This document shows positions 11,682 to 23,532 of a DNA stretch of 64,000 nucleotides, piece by piece. The number at the start of each line of letters is the position of its first letter. The stretch's first letter is position 1. Origin of the DNA: Trametopsis cervina (taxonomy: Eukaryota; Basidiomycota; Agaricomycetes; Polyporales; Irpicaceae). The stretch spans positions 310,001-374,000 of the forward strand of contig MU278357.1 of assembly GCA_022385755.1 (NCBI GenBank). Reading direction: 5' to 3'. A program made the position numbers and the translations under genes. The notes under the pieces were generated by a model, which saw nothing but the letters and a program-made list of their open reading frames with translations, was not told the origin of the DNA and ran no database searches.

Positions 11682-13262
11682 ATGCCGACAGCAACAACAA
11701 CGATGAGCTTCGAGGAGGTCGCCCCGAGCACGTCGGTTCTGTCACTAAAGCCGTCGAAAGCCGCTGAGAGTTCGACTGCAGCAACGTTGCGCTCTCTCTA
11801 TACCAGGGCGGCGAAGGCGTTCTTGCATCGGGATTTCTCTCTGACGCACTCGCTTCTAACATCCGCCTTTGCTCTCATCGCGCCGCCGACGTACAGTACT
11901 GATGACGAGATCGCCACCTTCAGGCGCAAGTGGGATATCCTCCGCATCACCGTCGAGACAACGGTTTACTCCTCCCCGCCGTCCTCTGACGATGCCGACG
12001 CATTCCCTGCGGCTTTACGGGCGAACCAACTGCTTTCCCCTCAGTCTCTTGTAACGTCTTTTCACTCACGCTCGCTGCAACTGTTCACTCCATCTAGCCC
12101 TCCTCAAAAGCCACGGTCAACATTTCTCCCTCATCAGGTTCTCACCGCACTCGTCTTCTCCAGCATCAAGCTAGACTGCTTTGATGTTGGGCGAGGAATG
12201 ATTGAGGACTGGTTAGCCAGGCGTACGCCAGGCTCTACCAAAGAAAGCCTCTCTGGCTATACGCAAATAATGGAACTCTATTGCCTACACGTTCTTCCAA
12301 AGCTGGAGGAATGGCAGTATGCTGAAGAATTCTTGCAGTATGAGACGGAACTGGGACATGGGACCCGAGAGGTACGTATTCCTGCAGCTTCTCACCCAAG
12401 TGCACTACGATTTTGCTTGTTGTTGTCGACCACATCATACTCATGCAGTCATTGCTAGAACATGAAGTTATCTCTGCGAGCTATTCATAAGGATAGCCTT
12501 GAAGCACGCAATCTACGCACGTCGAAGTCACTCGTAGCCACTCCGCCCTTAGAAGTGTCCCCTTCCTCCACACGCCCCGCTTCGCCAGCTCGGTCCACAT
12601 CCTCTGATTCTTCTGCTTCAACTCACACTGCCACTCCTAGCAGTCCGCATCCGGCTAGCAAAGGCAAATCCAAGACTCAACCAGGGAAAAACTCGTTGAA
12701 TGGGCTGACCCATCTTACTCCATCTTCCCCAGCACATTCGTCATCCGAACTCTCCTCGTCAGATACATTGTCCTCTACCGCTACTTCCAGAACAGTTACT
12801 CCTCGTAATCCGCATCGGAGTCGATCAACTTCTCGGCGCGAGCTCAATAAAAGGGAGACCCGGGAGTCCTCCAGAAATGACAGCCTTGTCGCAATCCGGA
12901 CGACCGCTTCCACCCCTGCGTCTCCCTCCGGAGGTACAATTCGAGCACCCTCAACGCTCGCAGTAATCCGGGCCTACATTGACACATCACTGCGCAACGC
13001 AACGAGGTCGAAATTAGTAGTGTTCTTCTTCGTGTTTGTCCTGTTCCCTGCCATCTCTCTTGCCATTCGTATACGGAGGCGAAATTCGAAGTTGTCGCCG
13101 GCAGGACAGCACGCTATAGGTGCTGCTGACGTCGTAAGGAGGAGACTTAGGGCTACTCCCAGCAGCACTATGGTTGGAACGGGGTTGGTAGGCTCTTTGT
13201 GGCATGAGGTCATGCGCTCTATAGGAGACACGATTCGTATGGGAGGTAGTGGTCTAGCATGA
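11682..13262 (+). CDS. Helical-repeat protein with a C-terminal membrane anchor (possibly PEX26-like)
   Basis: Two exons (11682-12371 and 12459-13262) encode 497 residues; joining at the acceptor after GCTAG gives HGTRENMKLSLRAIHK without a stop. Residues about 30-240 look all-helical and TPR-like (LRSLYTRAAKAFLHRDFS, KWDILRITVETTVYS, LEEWQYAEEFLQYE). A long Ser/Thr/Pro-rich spacer follows, then one hydrophobic segment near residues 416-434 (LVVFFFVFVLFPAISLAI) and a basic stretch IRIRRR. There is no signal peptide, so post-translational insertion is likely, although about 60 residues follow the anchor. The helical N-terminus plus C-terminal anchor recalls fungal Pex26/Pex15, which tether the peroxisomal AAA ATPases; that is inference from architecture only. 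An upstream in-frame ATG is not seen; a second ATG lies at codon 8. Confidence 0.75.
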
Positions 13263-13414
13263 CGTACCATCTATCCTATATTATATTTCCGTATTTTTGA
13301 TTCGCAGATCTACTAGTACTTACTTCACTGCACTTTCCGTTCATTGATGGAACATGACATTACTATCCGAATGGCATAAAGCTCGACATTTCCAGATAAT
13401 GGAGCGGATGGGAC

Positions 13415-14908
13415 TCATGGAATCGTAGGCCATGTACTAACGGGCGTCCGTGCATTCATGATCTGTTCTTCATAAATGTCCCCATACCTGCCCGCGTTCG
13501 AAATTTCGACGACGTCTTTCAGGTTACGCGTGATCTTGAAGAGTACGCCATCAGAGGGAGGTCCAGGGTTGTGGATAAAATACATCGAACCCAACGTCCG
13601 ACAGAAGCTGGCAAATAGCTTCGGCACACACTCATCGTCTTCGAAAAATAGTGCTGAGGTAGAGTCTATCTCATTGTGTGACCAACCGTCCTCGAAGTGC
13701 AGCATCGTCGAGGGGGACGCTTCTGCAGCTATCCTGTAGTTCCAGCCGAAATGCTTGAGCTGGTTGAAGTTGGTAAAGATTTGAGCGTACACCCATGTGA
13801 GGTCCAGCCATAAGTTTGCACGGGCTTGTCCCAGTGGTAGCCATAGAACGATAGTGAGAGAGATCAGGTCGGGGAAAGTTGAAGCAATACGTTCGATAGT
13901 ATCGCGGCCAGAGCTCCACACACCCTCTAGAGAGAGATGGCGTAATGGCGCAGAAGAGAGTGCTTCAATGAGGCTGAAGACGTCGTCTCCTGGCAGTTCG
14001 CACGAGATCTTGAAATGTGTGAGATGCAAACCACCGTTTAACCTAGCAGAAGTGCGGAGGACGTCGAGCCATGGACCATTGAGACAGAATTCATCTGGTT
14101 CGTGAATATGGAGGCGCTCCAATGGGCTGAAGAAATTATCTTGTAGACGTGTTGCTTGTGACCAATTTGCGAAGAGTGTCCATCGCAGGTTTGGGAGATA
14201 GTGCAGGGTGCTCTGCAACGCTTGGCCGCTCATGGAACTACTGTCATTGAGAACCAAATTTCTAATAGAGTGCGAGCGAGGGAGGCGATCGTCCGGACGC
14301 AGGGCGCAACCTTGCAGTGAGAGAAGATTCATGTGAGGCGCCGACAAAATCGCGTGCATAATGTTGAAAGTGGTAACGATGTCCACGAGCTGCACTTCAC
14401 GAAGATTCGGCATCATGCGTATAACGTCGCCCATCATATTCATGATTGGTTCAATGAAGTTCGTCCAACCATCCTCTGGCCATTTGAGACTACGGATGAG
14501 CGATTTGGTCCAGCGATTGTCGAGGGAGAGGCGTTGGATATGCCGCAGAATATCTGGGGAGGATGATATGAATAAGATATGTTCTTGCAGATGGGTGGAA
14601 CCAGCTCTCGCGCAAGCACGATAAAACGCTGTATATTCTTCTTCATTGTCGTCAGAGAATGCCATTAATTCCTTGACATCCACTCTGCATACGAGTGCAA
14701 GCGTATGTTCCTAGAGAAATCAAGAATTATAGGTTGCGTTGATATAAACTACAGTGAAGAAAGTCACCTTATATACGTATGGAACAGAAATGTCGTAGAA
14801 AGCCCGACACGTAGCACGCATATTGAACACTGTCGCAGGCACAAGCCATTTCATGACCTCGTATATGAGTTCAGATGGCAAGTGTAGCATTGACAAAGCC
14901 TGCGTCAT
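13415..14908 (-). CDS. F-box protein of the fungal leucine-rich type
   Basis: Two exons (14908-14768, 14710-13415; intron 57 nt) encode 478 residues. The N-terminal F-box is clear: LHLPSELIYEVMKWLVPATV followed by RATCRAFYDISVPYVYK. The rest contains irregular leucine-rich segments (NLREVQLVDI, LHYLPNLRWTLF, APLRHLSLEGVW, LISLTIVLWLPL), as in the expanded Agaricomycete F-box/LRR-like families. Such proteins act as substrate receptors of SCF ubiquitin ligases through Skp1; the target is unknown. The start codon sits 3 nt from the end of a MITE-like element (14911-15123), so nearly all of its proximal promoter is that element. The gene is divergent from the SDR gene and its 3' end faces the anchored membrane protein gene, 152 nt away. 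Confidence 0.85.
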
Positions 14909-14910
14909 GA

Positions 14911-15123
14911 CAGCCGTTTACCAAACGATAGGTGGGTGTGTGAAACACGCACACACTTGGAATCCAGCGGAGTAGCGGGTGAGTCTTCGAAATCAGCTTC
15001 TGCCGCCGTCTGCCGCCATAGGAATATCCCAATATACGCGGGCACGCGACGATATTCTCACACCGACTCAGTCCGCCTGTGTATGTTTTGATCACGACCC
15101 GCCTATCGTTTGGTAAACGGCTG
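14911..15123. mobile_element. MITE-like element with 27-bp terminal inverted repeats
   Basis: The ends 14911-14937 and 15097-15123 are inverted repeats matching at 26 of 27 positions, beginning CAGCCGTTTACCAAACGATA; similarity continues weakly inward. The 213-bp interior has no coding capacity. Length and structure fit a miniature inverted-repeat transposable element. No convincing target-site duplication is visible (both flanks share only GA), so the superfamily is not assigned. It fills the proximal part of the promoter shared by the F-box gene and the SDR gene. Confidence 0.72.
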
Positions 15124-15322
15124 GATACAGTCTTTAGCGATTCCGTTCAGTTGTGAGCTGGCGAAGAGGGAGGTTCTGCCAGCGCCGATAGTGCGCAGTG
15201 ACGTCACGCGACTTGCAGAATGTCGCGTCACGGGTCCAATAGTAAGTAGTGTCCAAGTTTCGCTCTCGTATCGTGAAGTCGAGTCGTAGCAAATATCGCG
15301 ATTCGCAGGATCAGACAACAAG

Positions 15323-16773
15323 ATGGGGAAATTACTCTTCTTGGGAGCCACAGGTACCGTATCTCGAAACACTTGCGACACAACCTATTCTCTCATGGCT
15401 GACAATTACTTGAAGGCTATGTTGGAGGGTCTGTTCTGTCTCGCTTGATCACCCATAGTGGACTACAGCCCGCAGAAATTTCTGTATTAGTTCGCTCAGA
15501 AGATAAGGCGAAGGTTCTCGAGAAGCTAGGACTTGTAACTATCATCGGTTCGTACGAGGACGTCAATGAAGTTGAGAAACTAGCCTCGCAAGTCGATGTC
15601 GTCTTCTCATGCGTAAGTCTCAGCGATAGTGAATGCACACCGTAATTCTAAATGGATTGGGTATGGCAGGCAATTGTGGCAGATTACCCACCCGCAATGA
15701 ATGCAATCTTGAAGGGATTGAAGCAGCGTCATGTGGACACGGGCACGATACCTGTGCTCATACATACTGTACGTACCCGGCCTATCTCCACGCAAGGATG
15801 GTATCCTCATACTTCCAAACTAGTCAGGCACAGGTATTGTCGCAAAGTGGCTCACAAGGTCGACCGATTTTGACCTCTTGGATAGGTGTCCTAGCCAGTG
15901 ATGACAGGGGAATGTCCGCACCAGACGTGATCTATGATGACCTGCACTTAGAACCAATCGAGAAATTGCCGACGGATGCACCTCACCGTGCTTCTGATTT
16001 GTTAGCCGTGGAAGCTGACACGGAAGGTGAGTAGGCCCTTCGCTCGTTGAGGTTTTCTCTTGCTCATTCAGCGATCCCGGACATTCATAGGTTATGTTCG
16101 ATCATATATCATTCTTCCAGGCACTGTTTGGGGACTTGCTTCAGGCCCGCTGGTCGAGGCAAACGTCCAGAAGGCGCATTCTGACCAAATCCCAGCACTG
16201 GTGAGAGCCTCTCTGGACAGAAGGCGAGGTGGTATGGTCGGGAAAGGCCTTGCCATGAAGCCCAATGTCAGCATCGAAGAGCGTGAGCGGTCTCTCATGC
16301 TATTCTCCACAATACAAGGCTGACCATATCTCCCCAGTTGCCGACCTCTTCATAGTACTTTACGATGCGATAACAGAGAATGCCCAAGCCGTCTCTCATG
16401 GCCGGGAAGGCTATTACTTTGCTGAAAATGGCGAACACCGATGGTACGAGATCTCGAAGGAGATTTCCCGTGTGCTATTTTCCATGGGCATTAGCCAATA
16501 CGATGAACCTTCGGCCTTTACAACCCAGGAGTTGGTCAAATATTTCGGCTCAGAGGTGTGTGCCTCACTATCGTCGCCAGGGATTTCATTGAGCTGAACC
16601 GTTTTGACACGAAGGAACGAGGCTATGGCTACGGTGCGAGCTCGCGCTGCCTAGCCAAACGAGCTCGACAATACGGCTGGAAGCCGGTGAAATCGACGCA
16701 CGACATGATAAAGAGTATTGAAGAAGAAGTCGTTACGATTGTAAATAAATACTCAGGGTTGGATAAATTGTGA
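15323..16773 (+). CDS. Atypical short-chain dehydrogenase/NmrA-like NAD(P)-binding protein
   Basis: The best model has eight exons (15323-15353, 15416-15612, 15670-15768, 15824-15846, 15899-16026, 16091-16282, 16338-16555, 16615-16773) and 348 residues. The N-terminus has the Rossmann motif split by the first intron: FLGATG then YVGGSVLSRL (GxxGxxG). Then come SVLVRSEDKAKVLEKLG, the Asp-containing strand VDVVFSC, and a TIPVLIHTSGTG segment, followed by VIYDDLHLEPIEKLP, GYVRSYIILPGTVWGLASG and the tail GWKPVKSTHDMIKSI. The protein belongs to the atypical SDR group seen in many basidiomycetes (nucleoside-diphosphate-sugar epimerase/NmrA-like). Some members are redox sensors rather than enzymes, and the substrate here is unknown. 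The joins around the 23-nt exon 4 and before exon 8 are the least certain. Confidence 0.82.
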
Positions 16774-16934
16774 AGTAGAGCATCGAAAACCTGACCGGTT
16801 CATCTAGCGTTTCATTTTTGAACCGAACGCGTCAAGTAATCCGGATCGGCAGATGCCGATCGTCTCATACTTTAATCTGTACCTCTCATCTGTAGCCCTA
16901 GGCCAGGTCGCATTTCTCTCTTTGTATTGTATCA

Positions 16935-17926
16935 ATGTCAGACTGGGGTAATATCGTTCTGTCGCTGCCATAGCAGTAATCATATTGATGTGTTCAGTTT
17001 ACAGAAGAAGATAGTGATTCGCCTGTAGAGACCCCTTCTGCACCCGTGGTGAAGAAACCGGTACCGGTGAAGAGCAAATGGGAAGGGGAGGATGAGGATG
17101 ATTCTGGTCCAGTAGTAAGTACTCTGTGGTTGCACAGTGTCTAATAATATATTCTAAACATTCGATCGCTTGATCAGAGCGACTGGGAGGCTTCTTCAGA
17201 CGAGGAGGAGAAACCGAAACCAGCAGCCGCTCCTGCTGCGCCATCCAAGAAGAAGGGTACTTTGAAACAAAAGCTTGCTGAAAAGGCTGCGGCCGCTGCT
17301 GCTCGTGGAGAAGAGGATGACGACTACGATGAAGATGCGGTACTTGATCCTCGAGAGAAGGCGAGACGCGACAAAGAGCGCGAGCTGAATGCAGATCTGA
17401 ACAATGCCGCAGAACTTCTCGGCGCAGCTGCACTTGGAGGTACGCTCTCAGTCTTCATATACGCACAGCTATTGACGTTCTTGCTTGTAGGCACTTCGTC
17501 GAAGGAGCTAGACTCATTGATTTCCGTTCAGCCTCGAACGAAGGAGGACTTCATCAAGTTCTCGAATGATATCATAGCGTTTTTGATCAAGCGACATCAA
17601 GACAAGCCGTTGTATGCAAGCTTCGTGGAGCACCACGTGCGCGAACTGGCAGCCCCGTTACGAGACGTTGAAGTAAGAAAGGCGGCGAGTGGCCTGACTA
17701 CACTGGCGAACGAGAAGCAGAAGGAGCAGAGAGATAAGACTGCGGGTAAGAAAAAGGGGAAGACCGCAACTAAACCAGGTCTTGGTGCGGCCAAGATTTC
17801 AAGCAAGTGAGTCCCAGTCTCATCACACGCAAAATGCCATTGGCTCACTGAGTAATTAGGCTGGACACTGGCGCGTACGAGGAAGCTCTCGATGACTTCG
17901 GTAGCAATGCGGACGATTTCATGTAG
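16935..17926 (+). CDS. HCR1: Translation initiation factor eIF3 subunit J
   Basis: Five exons (16935-16947, 17005-17114, 17178-17439, 17491-17806, 17860-17926) give 255 residues. The start MSDWE is made from a 13-nt first exon and continues EEDSDSPVET. An acidic region and a second SDWEASSDEEE follow, then a Lys/Ala-rich helix (KQKLAEKAAAAAARG) and the conserved core GTSSKELDSLISVQPRTKED, FSNDIIAFLIKRHQDKPLY and FVEHHVRELAAPLRDVEVRK. It ends with the typical LDTGAYEEALDDFGSNADDF. eIF3j binds the 40S decoding centre, promotes initiation and helps with ribosome recycling. The gene begins 161 nt after the SDR gene on the same strand. The upstream region is pyrimidine-rich rather than TATA-bearing. 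Confidence 0.96.
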
Positions 17927-18171
17927 AGCATCTTAGTAGTATAGTCACAGTTATAAGCATCATGAACTGAGTCTTGTGCTGCAAGTTCTCGACATTTGCG
18001 CTGCATCCCGCCTGCTGCCTCGATAAGGAAACGACGGGCTTCCGATCCTAACATGGCCAAACACTAGCGGCTTCCCAGAGTTCAACCGGGCTCTCCATGT
18101 CTCCACTGGTTCCACACGCTTATGACCCTTCACGACCTTGCTTTTCCTTTTAACGACCACATGTATTGCCC

Positions 18172-21100
18172 ATGAACACTGTATCTACACGAATGTCTTT
18201 CCTCCCCGCACCCCTCGCTTTCTTCGCCCTCACATGGCTGAATGAGTTAGTGGCCGCGCAGTACGCAGCAATACCCAGGTACGCATATCTGCCATTTGAA
18301 ACCGCTTCTGTATGTCTTGACGCGTTTTCCAGATGGGGTCAAGCTGTGTCTGTAGTTCAAGATGTCTTATATATTCATGGCGGAAGGACGGATCCCTACA
18401 ATTCCTACTCCTACTCCTCAGCACCAATTAGTAACGATCTCCTAGCTCTCCCACTCAATGCCTCCTTCAATCCTGCGACACCTGACTTCCAATACTTATC
18501 GGGCTGCTCAAGCTGCTCATCGTCCCAGGGCCCTGCAGTATCATGGCACACTCTCACTCCATTCAATACGACTGGCCTCCTGCTCTTTGGAGGAGCCACC
18601 GGTCCCAACTCACCGGGAATCCTGCCTGACGGCTCAGACTCCTCAGTCCTGCTCTCTGTCGCAAACCAGTCTGGACCGATATGGGACTTCGAGACGGAGT
18701 CTTGGGCAGACGAACCGATGCGTAGAATCCATCATACTGCGGTGAATGCCAACGGCAAGATCTGGATAGTGGGGGGAGAGAAAGCAGATGGCTCTGGCAG
18801 CGCGTTTTCGCAACACTATTCCTTTGAACCCCTTGGACCCTCCTTCACCCAACTTCCCTCTCCTAGTGGCCCCGCTGATATCACTGGACACCAATCCGTT
18901 GTACTCTCGAACGGACGAGTACTCGTTTTCGGCGGATATTCGCCGTCTCAGAACTCTTTGCTACCATTCACAACAATCTGGTCGCTGGACACGACTTCAA
19001 GCAATACATCATGGTCGACACTGGCGGTGTCAACTAACTCTGTACCATTACCTCGTCGGGCTTTCGCAGCTACAGTTATCGAGTCGGACAAGGTCCTTAT
19101 TCATGGCGGAGCCGATGCTGAGCTGCAAAACAATCTCGCAGACGGCTGGATCCTTGATACGACTCAGAATCCTATGACCTGGGTCAATGTCAGTGAGCTC
19201 GCTCAGCTGGGCCCGCGTCGAGACCACTTTGCAACGGGAGTTGGCGGCACGGTCATCTTCGGCTTCGGTGAGAGTTTTGACATGACTTCTGGTCTTTGTT
19301 ATCTGGAGCGCTAACCACCTTTTGAAGGCTACGCACCGAACGGTCCCGCTTCCGCCTCACTCGACATTTTTGATACAGTATCGCGTACTTTCCTGACAAC
19401 ATACACACCTCCGGCTACTTCGCCTCCATCTACCACAGGCTCTCCAGGGCAGAGCACAGGCACATCCACAAGCAGTCCCCCTCTTGGCTCGGGAGAGTAT
19501 CCGTTCCCCACTGATCCTCCGAAAAGTGGGGGTGGCGGGGGTGGAGGCAACGGTAATGGAAATGGTGGTGGTGGGAACGGAAACGGGGATGATCCTAGCA
19601 ATCCTTCTGGGGCCAGTGACACGAGCAAGCACGGGACTGTCATTGCCCTCTCAACCGTCTTCGGCGTACTAGGCCTTGTTGTGGCAACTACAGCGGCTAC
19701 ATGGTACCTGAGGCGACAACGTTCACGCACTAGTTTCCATCAGCTCGACGGGTCGGGCGATGAGGAGAGCCCAATATCTGGAGGTCCCGTATTGATAGCT
19801 GGCGCGCACGAGAAAGGAGGAACAGCCCCTATAGTACGCAATGTTCGAGACAGGCTAAGCAAGATTGTCCCTGGCATAACACCCACACAGGTGCAAGGTC
19901 GGCGCGACATGCTTGCGGACGAAGATACCAGGGAGTTTGGATCGTGGATCGGCGTATCACGCGATCCGAGTAGCGGCCAATCGTCGAGGACGTCAACACA
20001 TCGACCTACACTGGACAGACTCTACGACTCGCTCGCTAGTTTACGCTCTGCAGGTGGTGCGATGCTTGGCTACGCGACTAGTGCAGCCGGTGGACGCGGA
20101 CTGAAATCCCGAGAGAGCAGCACCAGCACAAGGGCTGGTGCATGGCAAAGTCGCGAAAAGAAGGGTTCTTATGATCCTTATTCGGACAATGTTGGCCTCA
20201 TATACGACGCTCCATCTCTCGCCGCCTCGCACCCCCGTGGAGGACGACAACAGTCATCCTACACCTACCTGGACCCCTTCGAGGACTACGATATCGAGTC
20301 TCTCAAGTTTGATCCACAAGCCGCATATCGAGACGAGTCTGACGAAGAGGATGTTGTCAAAGGCTATCCTATACTGCACGACCCTCCGCCACGGACGAAA
20401 CTCCAGTCACCAGCCACACTGGATCTTACTCGACTTACGCCAGGTTCCGAACATTCTCTTATCCAGTCGTTAAGTGTACCGTCGTCAGGCTCTGAGACCT
20501 CCCTATCTGTGACAGCTCCCCACAGTCCTTTCCAGACCTCTTCTAACGGCTCCCACGACCCTCAGTCTCCTGCCAGCGGAAGACGGCCCTCCTCGATTAT
20601 TGACGCGAACCCCTCGATCAGCCAGAACATGCGCCGCTCGAATACGTGGTGGGGACGTTTCTCCAAGACCCCTCTACTCGAGCGTGCGAGAAGTAACTCT
20701 AGCACGGCTTCCACACGGCCGATCGACTTTCGTGACCCTAATCCTCCGCCTCGGCTGGTCACTATCGAGGAGTCCATGCATTCCAACTCTCCTGATAGCC
20801 CAACGAGTAAGAAGAGGACGAACAGCAGTGGAAACAACCAGATGTATGCGCACCATCGACGCTCGCAGTCATCCTTGCAGACGGCAAAAACGGCGGACTC
20901 CGAGACCCTCGATCGCCTGGCGAACACCATGCAGATCGTGCAAAAAGGCTCGTCGTCGAGCAAGGGACCGAGCAGGAGTACTTCTGGAGGAGATGAAGAT
21001 CAGCTGCTCAACCGTACCCCATCTCCGCCATTGCATACCCAGCCCACCACGGGGAGGCCACTATCCATCATCTCCAGCAATCAGTCACAAGGACTGGACG

Positions 21101-21378
21101 ACACGCAGTTTGTGCAGTCGCCTGGCGAGATGACTCATGAGGAGTCGTGGAAACCGCTAGGCGACCTGGCAAGCCCACCCGCACGACCCCTGCCGGCTAG
21201 ACAATCGTCTTCTTCCAAAGTAGCAGAGCAAATTGCGGCCTACGAACGGCGGATGTCGCAGCATGAAGATCCCGCAGCCCTACGCCGCACGCGACACAGC
21301 GCATACGGTCTCGCGCCGAAACCATCGCTATTCGTAGCGAATCCCGACCACACGCATGGATCGTCTTCCGATTCGTAA
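18172..21378 (+). CDS. Secreted-Kelch, single-pass transmembrane protein with a long disordered tail
   Basis: Two exons (18172-19267, 19328-21378; 60-nt intron) encode 1,048 residues. A signal peptide is likely in the first 30 residues (SFLPAPLAFFALTWLNELVA). Residues about 40-380 are Kelch-like propeller blades with repeated GG pairs (YIHGGRTD, LLFGGATG, WIVGGEKAD, VLVFGGYS, VLIHGGAD) and several NxS/T sites. A Ser/Thr/Pro stretch and a Gly/Asn run (19521-19590) lead to a membrane span near residues 468-490 (VIALSTVFGVLGLVVATTAA), stopped by WYLRRQRSR. About 555 cytoplasmic residues follow, rich in Ser, Pro and basic clusters and without a known domain. The shape suggests a cell-surface receptor or cell-wall sensor, which is inference. 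Starts at 18172 or 18193 both keep the signal peptide. Confidence 0.88.
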
Positions 21379-21945
21379 CTTCATTCATTTCGGTATACTG
21401 GTGTTTATTCTTCCCGTTATTTTGTAGAACATCTAGAGTGGGACATTTTTCTACTATCACATCATCTTCCTCCTTTAATAGCTCTTTCATTTCGCCTTGT
21501 CTGACAGTTGCGATGGCGATTCCTCCTCACGACCATTCACGATACTTTTTCTTTTCACGACTTGTAGTTGTTCCAGGCTCTTTTTCTGAACGGCTGCTGT
21601 TTACGACACGAGGACTTACCTGCTGTATGCATATATCGATTTCCGTGCTGTTGTACTGACCCAGACAATGTAAAAAATATTACATTATCAAAGTGTGCTC
21701 TGCTCAGGGGGAGTTTGACTACGTATACAGGTCGGTTAAATTAGCTACGGATACAGTAATGCCGCTGGTGTGATGTGTTTGTAGTGGCAGCGAACACGAC
21801 AACACATGTGTGATTAAGTGAATGTCCTTCACATCATCAACGTTGATTCTGAGATAACACAGCTTACACAAGTCCAAGCTATCCGCTTCAGTCCATACAT
21901 CCTGGGTACAACATGGTCCAAAAGAAAGAACGCGCTACAAATGAT
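21379..21945. other. Convergent 3' region between the Kelch gene and the DnaJ gene
   Basis: This 567-nt AT-richer stretch lies between two converging stops and should hold both 3' UTRs. It contains one TACAGTA heptamer (21752-21758) and no coding signal that I can support. Confidence 0.5.
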
Positions 21946-23532
21946 TCATGTCTTCCAATGCATAGCACGCTTGAATGTCTGCCATGATGCCCGCGAGCTT
22001 TCCTTCTCTTCATCCGGGAAGATGAATTCCCACCTTAATGTACATAGCATGTCAGCCACCATACAAACACGAGGGGAGGCTGACGATCACTCACTTTACA
22101 ATTAAGTCGCCTCTTCCGACGTTCTTGCCGTGTTTGCGGATGGGCATCCCCGCTCCCTTGACACGGGTCCCGTCCGCAGCCTCCACAAGCGAACGCGGTA
22201 TCGGCAAAGCATGCTCCTGGCCATCTAGCATCTTCAGGTACACTTCCTCTTCGTCCTCTGAAGGACACGCGGTCGAATCGGTGGAGGGATATGGTCGAGT
22301 ATGCGGGTCCGCCCAAGGGACCTGCACAGCGACAACCAGGTCGTCACCCTCCCTTGTGAAGGTCGGGTGCGGCTCGACCTCGACCAGGAAGACGATATCC
22401 TGGTACGACCCGTCTTTGCGCTCGTTCCCCACGCCGGGAACCCGTATACGGGTGCCCGAGTGCCAGTTCGGCGAAACTTGCACGTCGACCTTCACGCTCT
22501 GGGTGGTCCCCGAGCGGCGTGTGCGTGTGATTCGATAATGTTGGGATGCACCCTGGTATATATCCTCGAGGGAGAGCAGCAGCGGGAAAACCCATTCTTT
22601 GTCTTGTGACGTGCTATCCTTGTCCTTATCCTTGGATTTGGGAGAGCGCAGGGGACGCAAGGGCGTCACTACATCGCTGAGATCGACGAACTCGTAGTCG
22701 GTATCATCGAGTGGGCTATGGGTCTTGTGGGGGTGCGTAGGACGGGGCTTTTTCGCATAGAGCTCCCTGTAATCATGAAATACACGTGAGAAGGTAACCT
22801 TTAATGAATCAAAGCGCGTTGTTCACTAACTCGTCCGAAGATGAATCTTCATCTTGATGATCCTCTGATTTGCTAGAGCGGGAGGATATGCGCTGCGGCT
22901 TAGTTTTGTGCAGTTTGCTGGAGGCCTGCTTCGGGGACGGCGGCGGGGAGGGGTCGGGAGGTCGGCATGACTTCTTGGTCGGATGGCTTTAAACACCATT
23001 GCAGGATGAGTGACGGTACAGTTGAAGGTATAGACTACATACCGCTCCTTCTTCTCTTTAACCTCTTTGACCTCTTCAACTATTGGCGCATCCCGGCAAG
23101 AGTCAGCACTGCTACACTCCGAGGTGGCCTTGCTCGGCGCAAATGATGCGCCTGTGGTAGAAGGAGCGGACGGTGCGGTGCTCTTCGCTTTCCGCGTTTT
23201 ATATTTGCGATGTTTCTGTCGCTCTTCCAATACCTTGAGGTACGCGTCCTGAATCTACATAACCGTCGAAGTCATTCAGCTCCCAGCATCTGCGTCAAAT
23301 AGTAGGATTCATACCTCTACAAACTTGCTCTGAGCCTCATCTTTGTTCTCCTGGTGGCGATCTGGGTGCCATTTGAGAGCCTGTCTTGACGCGTTAAGAA
23401 ATAGAGACGCTCCTCCGCAAGATACCAACTCACCAGTTTCTTGTAGGCCATGCGAATACTATCCTCAGTAGCATCGGGCTGTAGACCGAGGACCTCATAG
23501 TAGGCCGCGTTCTTGGGTATAGCTGCTGGCAT
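21946..23532 (-). CDS. DnaJ (Hsp40) co-chaperone, class B type
   Basis: Six exons (23532-23434, 23380-23315, 23254-23043, 22986-22831, 22766-22095, 22033-21946) give 430 residues. The J domain is N-terminal: YYEVLGLQPDATEDSIRMAY, KKL, then ALKWHPDRHQ with the essential HPD triplet in exon 2. The linker is basic and Ser/Pro-rich, not Gly/Phe-rich, and no CxxCxGxG zinc region is present. The C-terminal substrate-binding beta-sandwich is seen as VFPLLLSLEDIYQGASQHY, SGTRIRVPGVGNE and DIVFLVEVEPHPTF, ending GRGDLIVKWEFIFPDE. It should deliver clients to Hsp70 and stimulate its ATPase. The start was taken at MPAAIPKNAAYYEVLG. The promoter is shared with COQ9, which faces away. Confidence 0.93.
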
